NCBI GenBank assembly: GCA_032622095.1
Contig: CP136065.1
Location: 248,803,474-248,867,473, forward strand
Length of the DNA stretch: 64,000 nucleotides
DNA from: Siphonodentalium dalli
Taxonomy: Eukaryota; Mollusca; Scaphopoda; Gadilida; Siphonodentaliidae
Direction of reading: 5' to 3'
Positions 1 to 13,300 of this stretch are shown piece by piece. The notes under the pieces are model-generated. The model searched no databases, was not told the DNA's origin, and was given only the letters and a program-made list of their open reading frames with translations. Made by a program: the position numbers and the translations under genes. How positions within the stretch are numbered: the first letter of the stretch is position 1; every line of letters starts with the position of its first letter.

Positions 1-290
1 CCATGATTGCATTTGCAGAATGATGTCCCCAGAGGGTTAATTTAGTGAAGTCTGCCAATTTGGCGATATAGAGAAACTAAACTAAAAATGAAATAGAATC
101 TATGTGAAGAATATAACTTTGATAATAAAGAAACTTTCCAGAGAAGAGGAGGCCTAAGTACAATGAGGTCCCCAGAGGGTGAATTTAGTGATGCTAGCCT
201 ACTATGTGGGATAGCGTCACTAAACTCCCCCTCTGGGGACCTCATTCTGCAAATTACAGGCACACTAAACTCAGGAGGCTTGGATTACAT
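1..290. mobile_element. hAT-type MITE (gaggtcccc family), truncated at window edge
   Basis: Contains the paired motifs gaggtccccagagggtgaat and its inverse ctctggggacctcattctgc around a short loop (about 170-245), plus the internal segment gatatagagaaactaaac typical of the long form of this family. The right end reads caggcacactaaactcagg, a terminus variant. Confidence 0.7.
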
Positions 291-299
291 AAAATGTTG

Positions 300-1000
300 C
301 CTGCTTCATTTCTCGAAACTGTAATCGTAACTACGGATATGGAAAACACCAACTGATAGAAAGAACACACATTCTAGTGACATAGTACCCTTTTCTTAAT
401 TCTTATCAGTTCATTGTGCGAGAGGTGCCTGTTTAAATACAGAGTTGGACACTATGCTATTTGTTGTCCGATAAAGAATCAAATATCAACAATAACGAGG
501 TAACAACTGGATGCCTGTTCCATGAAAATAATAAGGTCCTGCGAATATTTGATGTTCGATTTGTTAATCAATTCGGTCCCAATATTCAATTCGAATTCGG
601 TTCAAACATTTTACTTTAAAAACCTAGTTTATGGTATCATTCACCATTATTATCTTCCATAAATTTTGTAAATTCAGATGAAAACAAAATCGTTACAATT
701 CAGGGAGCCAACAATAAAGATGTTTACTGTGATGTAAAATAAGTTATTTCACACACCCGTATTACTACATGATGGCACAATTAGTGTGTATAATATATAT
801 CTAATAGCTTATATATAACCACCCTGTAGCAACCAAGAATAGTTCGGCAATGATATTTTATCAGTCACTGTTTCTGATGGAATCATGAGTTTTTTTTAAC
901 TGTTGACTGCACGATAAAGACAGACTTTCCTGTATGAAAATTACACTTAGTTCTGGACTTTCTTGCCTTGTTCGATATTTGATGAATGTTCCGTTTAATA
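300..1000. other. Downstream flank, no recognisable gene
   Basis: AT-rich sequence below the stop codon, including the presumed 3' UTR. No coding similarity, RNA gene or recognised repeat was found. Confidence 0.5.
994..999 (-). promoter_or_regulatory. Candidate ATTAAA polyadenylation signal
   Basis: On the minus strand ATTAAA occurs about 105 nt past the stop codon, a common variant of the poly(A) signal. There is no other support, and a more distal site is equally possible. Confidence 0.25.
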
Positions 1001-1102
1001 TTTGTTTCAATTCGCGAATATTGGTGTGTGTTCGGTTCGATCGGAAATGAAATATTCGCAGAGGCCTAGAAAATAACAACCAATATGTGTAAACATCACA
1101 AC

Positions 1103-1333
1103 TTAATGACTGTCGAGAGCATTGAGAAATCTCTGCGGCACAAATAGAGGAATGAGTTTCCGTCGTACAGGAATGAGAGCAAAAATGAGAATAGGGAAGA
1201 ACATTTTGAGGTATGGATACGGAGCGAAGCCGAAGCCACACAGGACAAGCAGCTGTATGAGCTGTAGTAAGGTGAACAGATGCATCTTCCTCTGTGGAAC
1301 CCGTCTGATGTAGTGATTCGGTGGGTATGCGGA
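1103..1333 (-). CDS. SLC4A11: SLC4A11-like exon 18 (C terminus and stop)
   Basis: 231 nt including the TAA at 1105-1103; acceptor ...tttctgtttcag. Encodes [57 protein letters not shown] and a short tail ending LNALDSH. Vertebrates have [20 protein letters not shown] and LPYMKMIFPLIMIAMIPIR. It contains the last TM helices. The coding end is close to the vertebrate end. Confidence 0.95.
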   Translation of the reverse strand, partial: SAYPPNHYIRRVPQRKMHLFTLLQLIQLLVLCGFGFAPYPYLKMFFPILIFALIPVRRKLIPLFVPQRFLNALDSH

Positions 1334-4300
1334 CTGAAACAGAAAAGATTTAATATTTAGATATTATTTACATAGATTATTCTGATGTAGTGATTCGGTG
1401 GGTATGCGGACTGAAACAGAAAAGATTTAATATTTAGATATTAGGCCAAAAAAAAAAGGGTTTTGATTCTCGGGCATAGCCACGTCTGGAAAAAAGGCCC
1501 GCGTTGAAGCATTTTATTACGATTTTCAAATTGACCGATGCTGTCAAATGATAACACGAAAATGGGAAACTAGAAAAGAGAAATTAGTTATGTTTCAAAC
1601 ATCGAATATGATAGTCATACAAGGTGTATGTGTTGGTATTCAACAACAGACACTAGGCAACGATAACTACCAGGTATATGTTCACCACAAGCTGCCCAAA
1701 CACCAAGTTTATTAAGTCAAATGTGTTTCCGTGCTGTAAACAATTATGTGATTTCCAATTTCGGGAACGCAAACCGGAAAGAAATATGGTGCGTATTGGC
1801 GATGTGTATGCTGGTTTAATTTAATAGTATTTGAAGTTTTTATGGCTAGCATGTATAGTTACTATAGTATAGATGGATAAATATTAAAGTATATAGATAG
1901 ATATAAAATGTATAATCCCGATTTAAACTTTGATTGTTTTAGTTCCGTTTCCATCTTTGTTGTATTCCGTGTTTTATATACGCAGTAACAGAGAACGAGA
2001 ATCGAACGGACCCCAAACAAATCTGTCCATGCGTATTCTCTTTAATTAAGTTTAAATTCACTGATGTTACTGAATATATTTGGCGACAAAATTATTCGAG
2101 AGCACCATTTTATATTGTGCAAATATATTTTTAATCGTTGTATTTTGGCGTGTTGGAAATACAGCATAATCCATAACCGAAAAATCGTAATTTTATTCCC
2201 AATGATTCAGTGATTTTAGAAATTAGAGACACTCGGTAGTCGGTGTCAAGGCCGTTAATTTTGCATAGATCATAGATGTACTAAACTGTGAATACTACCG
2301 AAAGGGTGTGCCATTGAATGCAGAAAATCAAGAAACAGGTAACTGAGGTGTGGCAGATGAAAACTAAAATTAAATGCAACAAACAGTCTATGACATTTAA
2401 ATAAAAAATATGAAGTGTTTTCCATGTTACTGACATTGAAATAATCTCCCTATTTTTCACTAAATCTCCCTATTTCTGAGGACAAATCTCCCTATTTCCA
2501 ATTATGAAAGTAAACAGGTCTGATATAAATAGATATATACTATAAAAAGGTACATACATATATCAAATATACCAACAATATATATATGATGTACGGGTAG
2601 TATAATGTGATAATTGGTCATTCTTTATAGTGGAATACATTAGTTTATATCAAAACGATGTTCTCCTTAGATTTTCTTAACCTGGGAAGGTATAATAACC
2701 CATGCAAACTATGGGCATTATCCCCTTAACAAAAATTTAAATAAAACCCTCGCTCCCTCATCGATTCTCCAAAAAAATTGCCTGAGAATCAAAACCCTTT
2801 TTTTTTTTTTGGCCTTATTTACATAGATTATTCTGATGTAGTGATTCGGTGGGTATGTGGACTGAAACAATTCTAACATTTAATAGATAATATTTACATA
2901 GACCCTTTCTTTACTAAATGGATTCTCCCACCCATTTACAAAATTATACATTGGAATGGTCTATTGTTTATTTGGAGGAATTTGGTAGGAAATGTTTAGA
3001 TAATAAGTTCAACAGATGACATAGGTTGTTTGTTAAATACAGTAATGCCCTAAGTAATGGACTCCTTAAACACAGCAGAATTATGGGTAACTTTTCAGGA
3101 TTTAGTCGGAAATATGGCTTGTTGCCATTCATCGGAAAGCTCTGGGCGGAGAGCAACAAGCCATATTACTGTAGGTTGTTTGTTGAATAGATTGTTTGTT
3201 GAACTTATATCTGAACATTTCCTAAGGGAACTACTCGTCAGTGAGCATTTAGTACTGTTATAGAAACGGTTAATTATGAAATCTTCAAATGGGTGTAGTG
3301 ACTGAGTCATTAAGTACAGTGAAATAAGCATGTAATATGTCTTTAACATGTTGACTACCAACTCCCATTCAATCACATGAAAAAAGTACTTGCTAACTCG
3401 TAGTCGGCAGTCAACGTGTTAAATAAGCATCTTACCTGTTCTGTGAACAACAGCATAATTCTCTCAAACATTTGATTTCCAGAGAGTGCTGTAACTGCTA
3501 CATACAGGAAGAGTCCGTACAGCACCGGAGTGGGAATATAGGCTAGCACTGGCATGATGAATAACGACACTCCGATCAGGATGTGTGAGAAAATGGCTGT
3601 CAAGCGTGTCTCCCGCACTCGGACAATGCTGAAAGTCAAAGGAAAATTCATAGAATATGTTAAGCGTGTCTCCCGCACTCGGACAATGCTGAAAGTCAAA
3701 AGAAAATTCATAGAATATTTTTAAGGATTAGAAACAAAAGTGTTTCAAATATTTTTGTCAAATACTTGGTGCAATATTTTAATTATTAATTATTTTTAAT
3801 TAATTTTAAGATTGCTACATCTATTAGGTGGCAGCTAACACTGTGGAGGTCTATTTTAAAGATTCTTTCTTTCCCACATTAACGATGTTGACAACATATG
3901 AAGGAGTTTCTAGATTAGTGTGAAAAAATATTCATAATCACTGCTGAATAATGAATATTTATTTCAAAATATTCCTTGAATAACCCTTCCATGAATGGCA
4001 TTATTTTATATATGCGAGTATCCCATATTTCTTGCAATTTTGTAACCAATAGTAATTACAATATACAGTTCAGATGGGATCAGCATATCACATGTAACAT
4101 AATGGAATAAAGTTGCAATTCACAAGATTGAACAACGCCAATATTATTCATGCATGGAGAATATTGCCATCAAGTGTTGAAATATTGTGCCTGTCATTTG
4201 CAGAATGAGGTCCCCAGAGGGTGAATTTAGTGCTGCAACCCCACACAGTGGGCTAGCATCACTAAATTCACCATCTTTCTGCTTAGGCCTTATCTTCTAG

Positions 4301-7300
4301 AAAGTATCTATAGTCTCAAATTAACATTGTTTTTTGTTACTTTTTCCCATTCTGTTTAGATTCTATATGCCTTAATTTGCCTCGGTGGCTCAATCGGTTA
4401 GGGGTACAACTCCAAGCCGTTTCACCCTCCAGCGCTGGCGATTAGGGTTCAAATCCACATGTTTCCATCGTGGACTTTGTAACTCGAAATCGTTATCTGG
4501 TGGAGTTACCAGTTTCTCGCCGATGGCCGGTGGTTTGCCGCACATGGTTGACGAGTTTATCAGCCATTGAAATCACTGTTAGATTAGTCGCAAGTGTGCG
4601 AATTTCCTCCACCACTAAAACTGGCAATGTCGTGATATGGCCTTAGTGGCTAAAGCGACAATAAACCCCAATCAATCAATCAATCAATCAACCTTAATTT
4701 GCAGAAGATAAAATTCATATTCGAGGTGACTGTAAATGGGTGAACACCACCAACTTCAACTGGGGAACTTCAATCTGAATCTAGATCTCCCATAGTCATT
4801 GTGGCCTCGATCTCCCATAGTCATTGTGGCCTCGATCTCCCATAGTCATTGTGGCCTCGATCTCCCATCGTCATTGTGGCCTCGATCTCCCATAGTCATT
4901 GTGGCCTCGATCTCCCATCGTCATTGTGGCCTCGATCTCCCATAGTCATTGTGGCCTCGATCTCCCATCGTCATTGTGGCCTCGATCTCCCATAGTCACT
5001 GTGGCCTCAGCAGAATGAGGTTCCAGAGGGTGAATTTGGTGAAGCCAACCCACCGATGTGGGAAACCATCACTAAATTCACCCTCTGGGGACCTCATTCT
5101 GCAAATGACAGACACAATATTCCAAGGTATTATTGCCATTAACAACTGTATCCATATAATTGAATAACTCCAAAATATAAACTTTTTCATATCATTCTTC
5201 AACATCCGACATGAATTTCTCCAAATACAAAAAAGATTTGTCTCATTCAATCTTGGCGTCTCTTAAAAAAGTATTGAATGTTTACAAAGCATGATTTTTT
5301 TTGCGACATTGAACATTGCGATTCTAATTTAAACACGCAGAAAGCGCTAGTGAATAATATATATATAAAGGTACCCCATTGAAATATCCTGATGAAATGA
5401 GGAAAGAATCCCCCCACAGACAAAATAATAGTCCAGGGAGGGGGTGGGAATATACATGACAAATTCAATGACAGCTCTCAGGTTACAGCAACAAATTTCC
5501 ACCATTTTGTCCTGTAGTGCATAGTCCAGATATACAACTCCATATAGTTCAGTGTGATTCATTCACCAACAATTAAAACTGAGAAAAAAAAAATGATGCT
5601 CAAACTTGAATGAATACGGTATATTGAAAAAAATAGTTACTCCCACATCATTTTCGTGCAGGACCCGATGGGGAATAGTCCCAGGTGACACATATAATCT
5701 ATGACTGTGCATGTCCACAATGACTTAAATACAAACATGCACTCAAAATTAGCTACCAGAAAAGCGGGCGATGCGACACAGGTGCACTTGTTACATCAAA
5801 ATGATGGATAGTTACCAGGTTTTGAAATTATTCTCTTTGTTCCAACATGACCTGACCACGAAAGAGACAAAAGTGATTCTTGGGTGTCTTTAGATAAATT
5901 GTCATGATTTTGACACATATTTGATCCAGGGTTCGCACTGCCACATGCCAAATTTGACAATGGCAAAAATAATTCACATTTGGCAAAAAATATTTTCATT
6001 TGGCAAAAGTTTTGGCAAGTCACTTATTAATTCCTCAATAAAGTTGAAAAATATCGGTCAGTCAATACCATTTATTTTAGGAAACTATAACAATAGAATT
6101 ATATTAGTGGTGTTTGATATGGTTTCGGAAAAGTTAACACCTCCATTAAGATGCAGTTAATCTGGTAACCTTATTATCGATGGGTGGAGGGATTATCAAT
6201 ATTTAGTGTGGTGGTGGTGTTTACATAGCTAATCCTCTTGTGAAGTTCCCATCTGATGAAGCAACTCTTCTACCATAAGATTGTTTGTTTGATAAACCAC
6301 AATAGAGATGCGAGTATAATTACTAACTAACTGCTTTCCTATCGATATCAAACACCGTTCAAACCGCGAGTGTCGAAACATAAAAACTCTATCAGGGTTG
6401 CAGAAAATGATACTATCAGGGATAACATTTGGCAAATTCTATTAGAATTTGCCAAAAAATATTTTCATTTGGCAAATTATTTGGCAAAAGTTAATTTCAG
6501 TCCAGCGCGGACCCTGATTTGATGAAGCATTTGATTTAATCACAGCCAGAGCTGAATCAAATGGAAGTTAACCCTTTACCCAACAGAAGGGCCCTGTGCC
6601 AATGCATTCTCTTATATATGCGAGTCGACCATAGGTCGCCTCGCATATATAAGAGAATGCATTGGCTTAACACATTAAAAATTATAAAATTGTTAAAGAA
6701 TGTAAGAAAAAATGGTAAAAAGTGTTAAAAAAAGATTTTTTTTAGGCCAATGCATTCTCTTATATATGCGAGGCGACCTATGGTCGACTCGCATACATGT
6801 ATATAAGAGAATGCATTGGCACAGGGCATAACTGTAACTATCACAATGTGGTCAAGGAGCCGGTTCCAAAGATATCCATATTTGTATGGTTCTATTGAGA
6901 CAGACCGAAGATATTTTAGGCTGTTGAAGCTTTATTTGGCCGGTTTTGGCCGGTTTGTTGGGTAAAGGGTTAAAACCATGAAGATGCTCATTTTGATGGT
7001 ACATCCAAACATTTGCTCTCAATTTCTAACATGATTGACGAAATAATAGTGATTACATGGATGATTCATCAAGAATTAATCATTTTGTTGGCACCATTTT
7101 TAGACACATAAGGGTTGTTGATTATTTGTTTTAATTAATTATCCAATATGATAATCCGTAGACTGACATAGTAAGCATGGGTTATTATACATTCCCAGGT
7201 CCAGAAAATGTAGGGAGAACTTTGCAATGGATATAAACTAATTTAATCTGATATAAAGAATGACAAATTATGACATTGTACTACCCGTATATCATATAGG

Positions 7301-10300
7301 GATTACCTAGAATTATATCTATTATATATTTAGGAAGATCTGTGTGTGTGTCTGTGTGTGTGTGTGTGTGTCTGTAATCGATGGACTCAAAAACGGCCGA
7401 GCCGATTTCGATGAAACTTGGTATGTGTGGGTATTTTCGGCCGGGGAGTGACATGGGCCTATTAATTTGCCCGTGCGACGTGACCTTGACCTTGAAATCG
7501 GGTAATTTCAAGGTCAAACGCCCGAATATCACGGGATTTCGATGAAACTTGGTATGTGGGTGTATTTTCGGCCGGGGAGTGGCATAAACCTATTAATTTG
7601 CCTGTGCGATGTGACCTTGACCTTGAAATTGGGTAAATTCAAGGTCAAACGCCCGAATATCACGAGATTTCGATGAAAATTGGTATGTGGGGGTACTTTC
7701 GTATGGGGAGTCTCATAAGCATATTCATTTGCCCGTGCGACGTGAGCTTGACCTTGAAATCTGGTCCGATTCAAATAAAAATACAGTCGAAACGAAAAGT
7801 GATCTATACAAATTAGCATAGAAAGTCTTGGTTCACTTATTCCGCTGACTAATTAGAGACTGTATATGTACATACAATGGATGATGGAAAATATTGCTAA
7901 TTTATTGGTAATAAAAATTCAAAAAACATGGCCAATATAAACCGATTGTCAAACTGAGTTTTTATTGCGTTCCGGTTTGCGTTCCTGAATATGTGCTGAC
8001 TGCAGATCGAAATATTCAACACAATTTACCTATAAACTTGAGGGTTTGCACAGCCTGTACTGATAATATACCTGATAGTTATCATTGCATATGGTCTTTT
8101 GTTGAATACCCACACATACACCTTTGTATTTAGCTCCCATTTGATATTTGAAATATAACTAATTTCCGTGTGACAGTTTCCTAGTTTCATGTATTGGTTT
8201 ACAACTATGCGAGAATCTAACATTATTTTATACTTGATGTCCAGCAGATTTTAAACGGACATGGCATGATCAAACCCCAAAATTATGTATACATAATTTG
8301 GTAATAGGTATCTCAAAATATACATAAGCAGAAGATTTTCGAACACATTTGTCAATATAATGCTGAAAATATTGTTTCTTATGTTTTTTGATAAAAAGGT
8401 CAGCAGTCGTGTAAAATTGCAAATTTAGACCGTCACCATGGGGAGAATGGGAGAATCTAGACCGTCACCATGGGGAGAATGGGAGAATCTAGACCGTCAC
8501 CATGGGGAGAATATAGACTGTCACCATGGGGAGAATCTAGACCGTCACCATGGGGAGAATCTAGACTGTCACCATGAGGAGAATATAGACCGTCACCATG
8601 GGGAGAATCTAGACCGTCACAATGGGGACAATATAGACCGTCACCATGGGGAGAATCTAGACCGTCACCATGGGGAGAATATAGAACGTCAACATGGGGA
8701 GAATCTAGACCGTCACCATGGGGAGAATCTAGACCGTCACCATGGGGAGAATCTAGAGTTGTCACCATGGGGGAGAATCTAGACCGTCACCATGGGGAGA
8801 ATCTAGACCGTCACCATGGGGAGAATATAGACCGTCAACATGGGGAGAATCTAGACCGTCACCATGGGGAGAATCTAGACCGTCACCATGGGGGAGAATT
8901 TAGACCGCCACCATGGGGAGAATCTAGACCGTCACCATGGGGAGAATCTAGACCGTCACCATGGGGAGAATCTAGAGTTGTCGTCGCTCTATAACATTTA
9001 GACTGTCACCATGGGGAGAATCTAGACCGTCACCATGAGGAGAATCTAGAACGTCACCATGGGGAGAATCTAGACCGTCACCATGGGGAGAATCTAGAGT
9101 TGTCTTCGCTCTATAACATTTAGACTGTCACCATGGGGAGAATCTAGACCGTCACCATGAGGAGAATCTAGACCGTCACCATGGGGAGAATCTAGACCGT
9201 CACCATGGGGAGAATTTTCAGTCCATTCGGTCCAAATTAACAAAAGTTAATTATCATCCGGAAACTGAAATTGAGTCAAAATTTTAACAAAGGGCCATAA
9301 GCAATGATAAGCCCAAAATAAAACTACACAAGCATCAATGTATGATTTCTATTATGTGGAGCTCCGTGGTCCAGTGGTTAGCGTGTCGGACTTGTATTCG
9401 CTGTAAACACGTCGATATGGGTTCGCAGCGAGTCGCCGGTCATTGAGTCTCTACATAGCAGTGGCTTGGCCTCTGAGCGACATGCAATTGTCTGATTGCT
9501 CGCTGTTTCAAAACCCACACCAAGTTGTGACCCTTGAGCAAGGTCACTCGTACTGTGTCGGCTTCGCTTCACTCATGCGTTAAAAGAGTACCAGTCAGCT
9601 TGTCATACTGATGAGTATCAGAGCATGTTCTGATCAAACTGATCTGCAGCCGGTTCATTGGTTGGCTTGTACAAATGTACGTGTACCAAGCGTGTTAGAG
9701 CAAGTAATTGGTTAATCGCTATATAAAACTGGTCATTATTATTATTATTATTATTATATCCTGTTACGCAATATGCATATGACCTTGAAATGTCATAAAG
9801 ATGAAACTCACATTTTGTATATATGACCTTGATCCACTCTTTCTTCGACATCAGCCAATGCACGAACATGTAGCGGGGAATGTGGAAGTGCCGCGTGCAC
9901 CCACGGAAAACAGATAAGGGACAGGAGTCCATTGATAACACCCACGATAAACAGATCCCAATGGTATGCTGTACCTTTCTTCATTCTGTAAGAAAATAGC
10001 TCAAATTAACATGTGTCATGAACAATTGTAATGCCAAGAGTGGAATATACCTGTAACAATATGTGAAGAGAATTTGTCCCCACATCCGGGTTGTAACCAG
10101 CAATCTGATTGGCTACAATGCCAGATTTAAATCACCATGTCCCCACCACCCTTGTCAACAGGGTTAAAGAAAATGTGACTAAAACATTGGGGGTAGTATT
10201 ATATAAGAAAATCCAACATCGGGGGTAAATGAATAACCCTTGAACTGGCAGGTTCCACCAATCGTGCATGTTGCTCTAGCAAGCCAATTTTGATGTCACC

Positions 10301-13300
10301 TAACCGGCTATTAAATTCATCTTAGTGGTATGAATTAATGTGGGAACCTATGAAAACTTCACTTAACTTCAGGCCTATTGTTCTGGGGACAAAACTGTTA
10401 TCGCCGGCAACATCATGGGCTACATGGAGATTTGATACCTAGATGTCTCTTATTTAAATTCGACATCCAGATATTAAATCTCCATGTAGCCCCTGATGTT
10501 GCCAGATGTTGCCGGAGATAAGTTATATTATCACCTTAATTGTAAATGATTTTCTATTTTTACAGGTGCATAGTACTATGTTATTAAACTGTGTAAATTA
10601 TAACTGGATAATATCCACGATATGTGGATATACAGTAATGCTCTAATTAATCGACCTCTTAACCACAGCAGAATTATGGGTAACTTTTCAGGATTTAGTC
10701 GGAAATATGGCTTGTTGCCATTTATCGGAAAGCTCTCGCCAATAGGCAATACAAATCAACTTTAATATTGCTTTTACCTCACAAAGCCAGATTAATTACA
10801 TAAGGAAGTTGACTAATATTCAGTTTGTTTCAATCACGCATTGTACTTTGCTACATTTGTCCTGTATTCATATTTCAAGTTGAATACATTTGTGAATGTA
10901 AATAATAACAGTTATGAAGATATATTGATTCTGAGCATGAAAGAACTTACTTATTTTGTGGAGAATTGACAAGAGCAGCGGATATGTTCTGATCCATGAA
11001 GAAGAGGAGAGATAAACAGAATCCGAGTCCCATGGCTCCGAACACAGCTCCCAGAGGTAACTCTAACAGTGGAACCAGTGTAAATAAGTCAGACTGACGA
11101 TCCGAGTTGAAGCTTTGTCCGACTGAAAGAATACAGATATTATATCAGCAATATGGTTCGACTGAAAGAATACAGATATTATATCAGCAATATGGTCCGA
11201 CTGAAAGAATACAGATATTATCTCAGCAATATGGTCCGACTGAAAGAATACAGATATTATCTCAGCACTATGGTCCGACTGAAAGAATACAGATATTATC
11301 TCAGCAATATGGTCCGACTGAAAGAATACAGATATTATCTCAGCACTATGGTCCGACTGAAAGAATACAGATATTATCTCAGCACTATGGTCCGACTGAA
11401 AGAATACAGATATTATCTCAGCAATATGGTCCGACTGAAAGAATACAGATATTATCTCAGCACTATGTATATTTCTGGGCAAAATTTCAACAGGAGGAAA
11501 TTATCTTAAAGGGGGACTGTACACTAAATCTGGCCATTTATGTGAACATCTCCTTTTATACTCAACAGAATATATGCAACAAATGAATGAATTTGAGCCA
11601 TGGATTAGTAAAAATACACTTGTATGCTCTATGAACGATGCAAACAACATGGTAATTATAATGAATTTATGACTCCAGCCTTTTATTCATTTTAATAATG
11701 CATTGAAAATAGAAGACAATAGATGGATACACAAATAAAACATCGTTAGAAAGGTCAATACAATATTATAACATCGTTAGAAAGGTCAATACAATCTTAT
11801 AACCATCGTTAGAAAGGTCAATACAATCTTATAACATTGTTAGAAAGGTCAATACAATCTTCTTTACTGCATAAACATACAATGCTATTTGTATGTGTTT
11901 GTGATAAACAATTATAAACCAAATCGGTATGTGATTCAAAACACCACATCTGTCTGCAGTGTTTCGTCAACATTTGGTAATAAACTCCAAAACTAGTAAT
12001 TGTAACGTCATACATGTGCTATCAATATTTAGACTGGGAACATCTCTTTATGGCCGTACATGTTAGGTCTGCGACTCTGAGTATGCACCAATCAATTAGT
12101 AATGATACAGAATATCACCCAAAGGACATTCAAGTCGGTAACACATAAGTTCATTTGTATATCCCTGTAAATATTGTATTATTCCCAGTCACTCCGAAAA
12201 ATTAAGTCTGCCTGCTAAAGCGAGCTCTGGGTGGAGAACGTAGATTACATCGTGCACGCTAAAGCGGGCTGCGGTGTTGATAGAATTAAACACAATCTCA
12301 CACATTCTGATTACTTTGTTCTTTACAATTCACATAATGTTTAGACTTCTAACTGACAATATTAAATTCTCATAGAAAATATAAGTATACTAACTATTAA
12401 CATCTTTGAATAAATATGAACCCAGGAAAGACATAATCACAACAGAAACAGGAAGTGCATAGTCAGCAAGTATCTCTCTTTTGCCTGCGTTCAGGTACGG
12501 TCTGAAAACAAAACAGAATGTAGTCAGCAAGAGGCATAAAAATATGGCAGATATTTGCAGAATTAGGTCCCCAGAGGGTGAATTTAGTAATGCTACCCCA
12601 CAGAGCAGGCTAGCATCACCAAATTCATCCTCTGGGAGCCTCATTCTGCATGGCCTCATCTGCTATGGGAGTCCTAGACTCAGATTCAAGTTCCCAGATG
12701 GTGAAGATGGTGATGTGCACCCATTGTGCACATCGATTTTGCAATGTGTCGTCTGCCAATTTTGGGATATAGAGAAACTAAACTAAAATAGAAAAAGAAA
12801 TTTTCTAAAGAAACTAAAAAACTAATAAACTAATAAAAATAATATCCAGAGAAGATGAGGTATAAGCAGAATGAGGTCCCCAGAGGGTGAATTTAGTGAT
12901 GCTAGCCCGCTGTGTGGGATAGCGTCACTAAATTCACCCTCTGGGGACCTCATTCTGCAAATGTCCGGCACCATATTCTCAGGCATGTTGAGGCTAAAAG
13001 GCTACATTTAACCCTTTACCCAACAGAAGGGCCCTGTGCCAATGCATTCTCCTATATATGCGAGTCGACCATAGGTCGCCTCGCATATATAAGAGAATGC
13101 ATTGGCTTAACACATTACAAATTATAAAATTGTTAAAGAATGTAAGAAAAAATGGTAAAAAGTGTTAAAAAAAGATTTTTTTTAGGCCAATGCATTCTCT
13201 TATATATGCGAGGCGACCTATGTTCGACTCGCATATATAAGAGAATGCATTGGCACAGGGCATAACTGTAACTATCACAATGTGGTCAAGGAACCGGTTC

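Noticed and set aside
4381-4460. Functional tRNA gene
   Set aside because: A and B boxes are present but no cloverleaf closes; the body continues as a SINE with tail and target duplications.
8428-9225. Long open frames on both strands with HHGENLDR / GLDSPHGD repeats
   Set aside because: The 24-bp unit keeps all frames in phase; no start context, splice sites or known repeat protein. It is a minisatellite.
9359-9430. Functional tRNA gene
   Set aside because: Same reasoning: tRNA-like head of a SINE with an (att)n tail.
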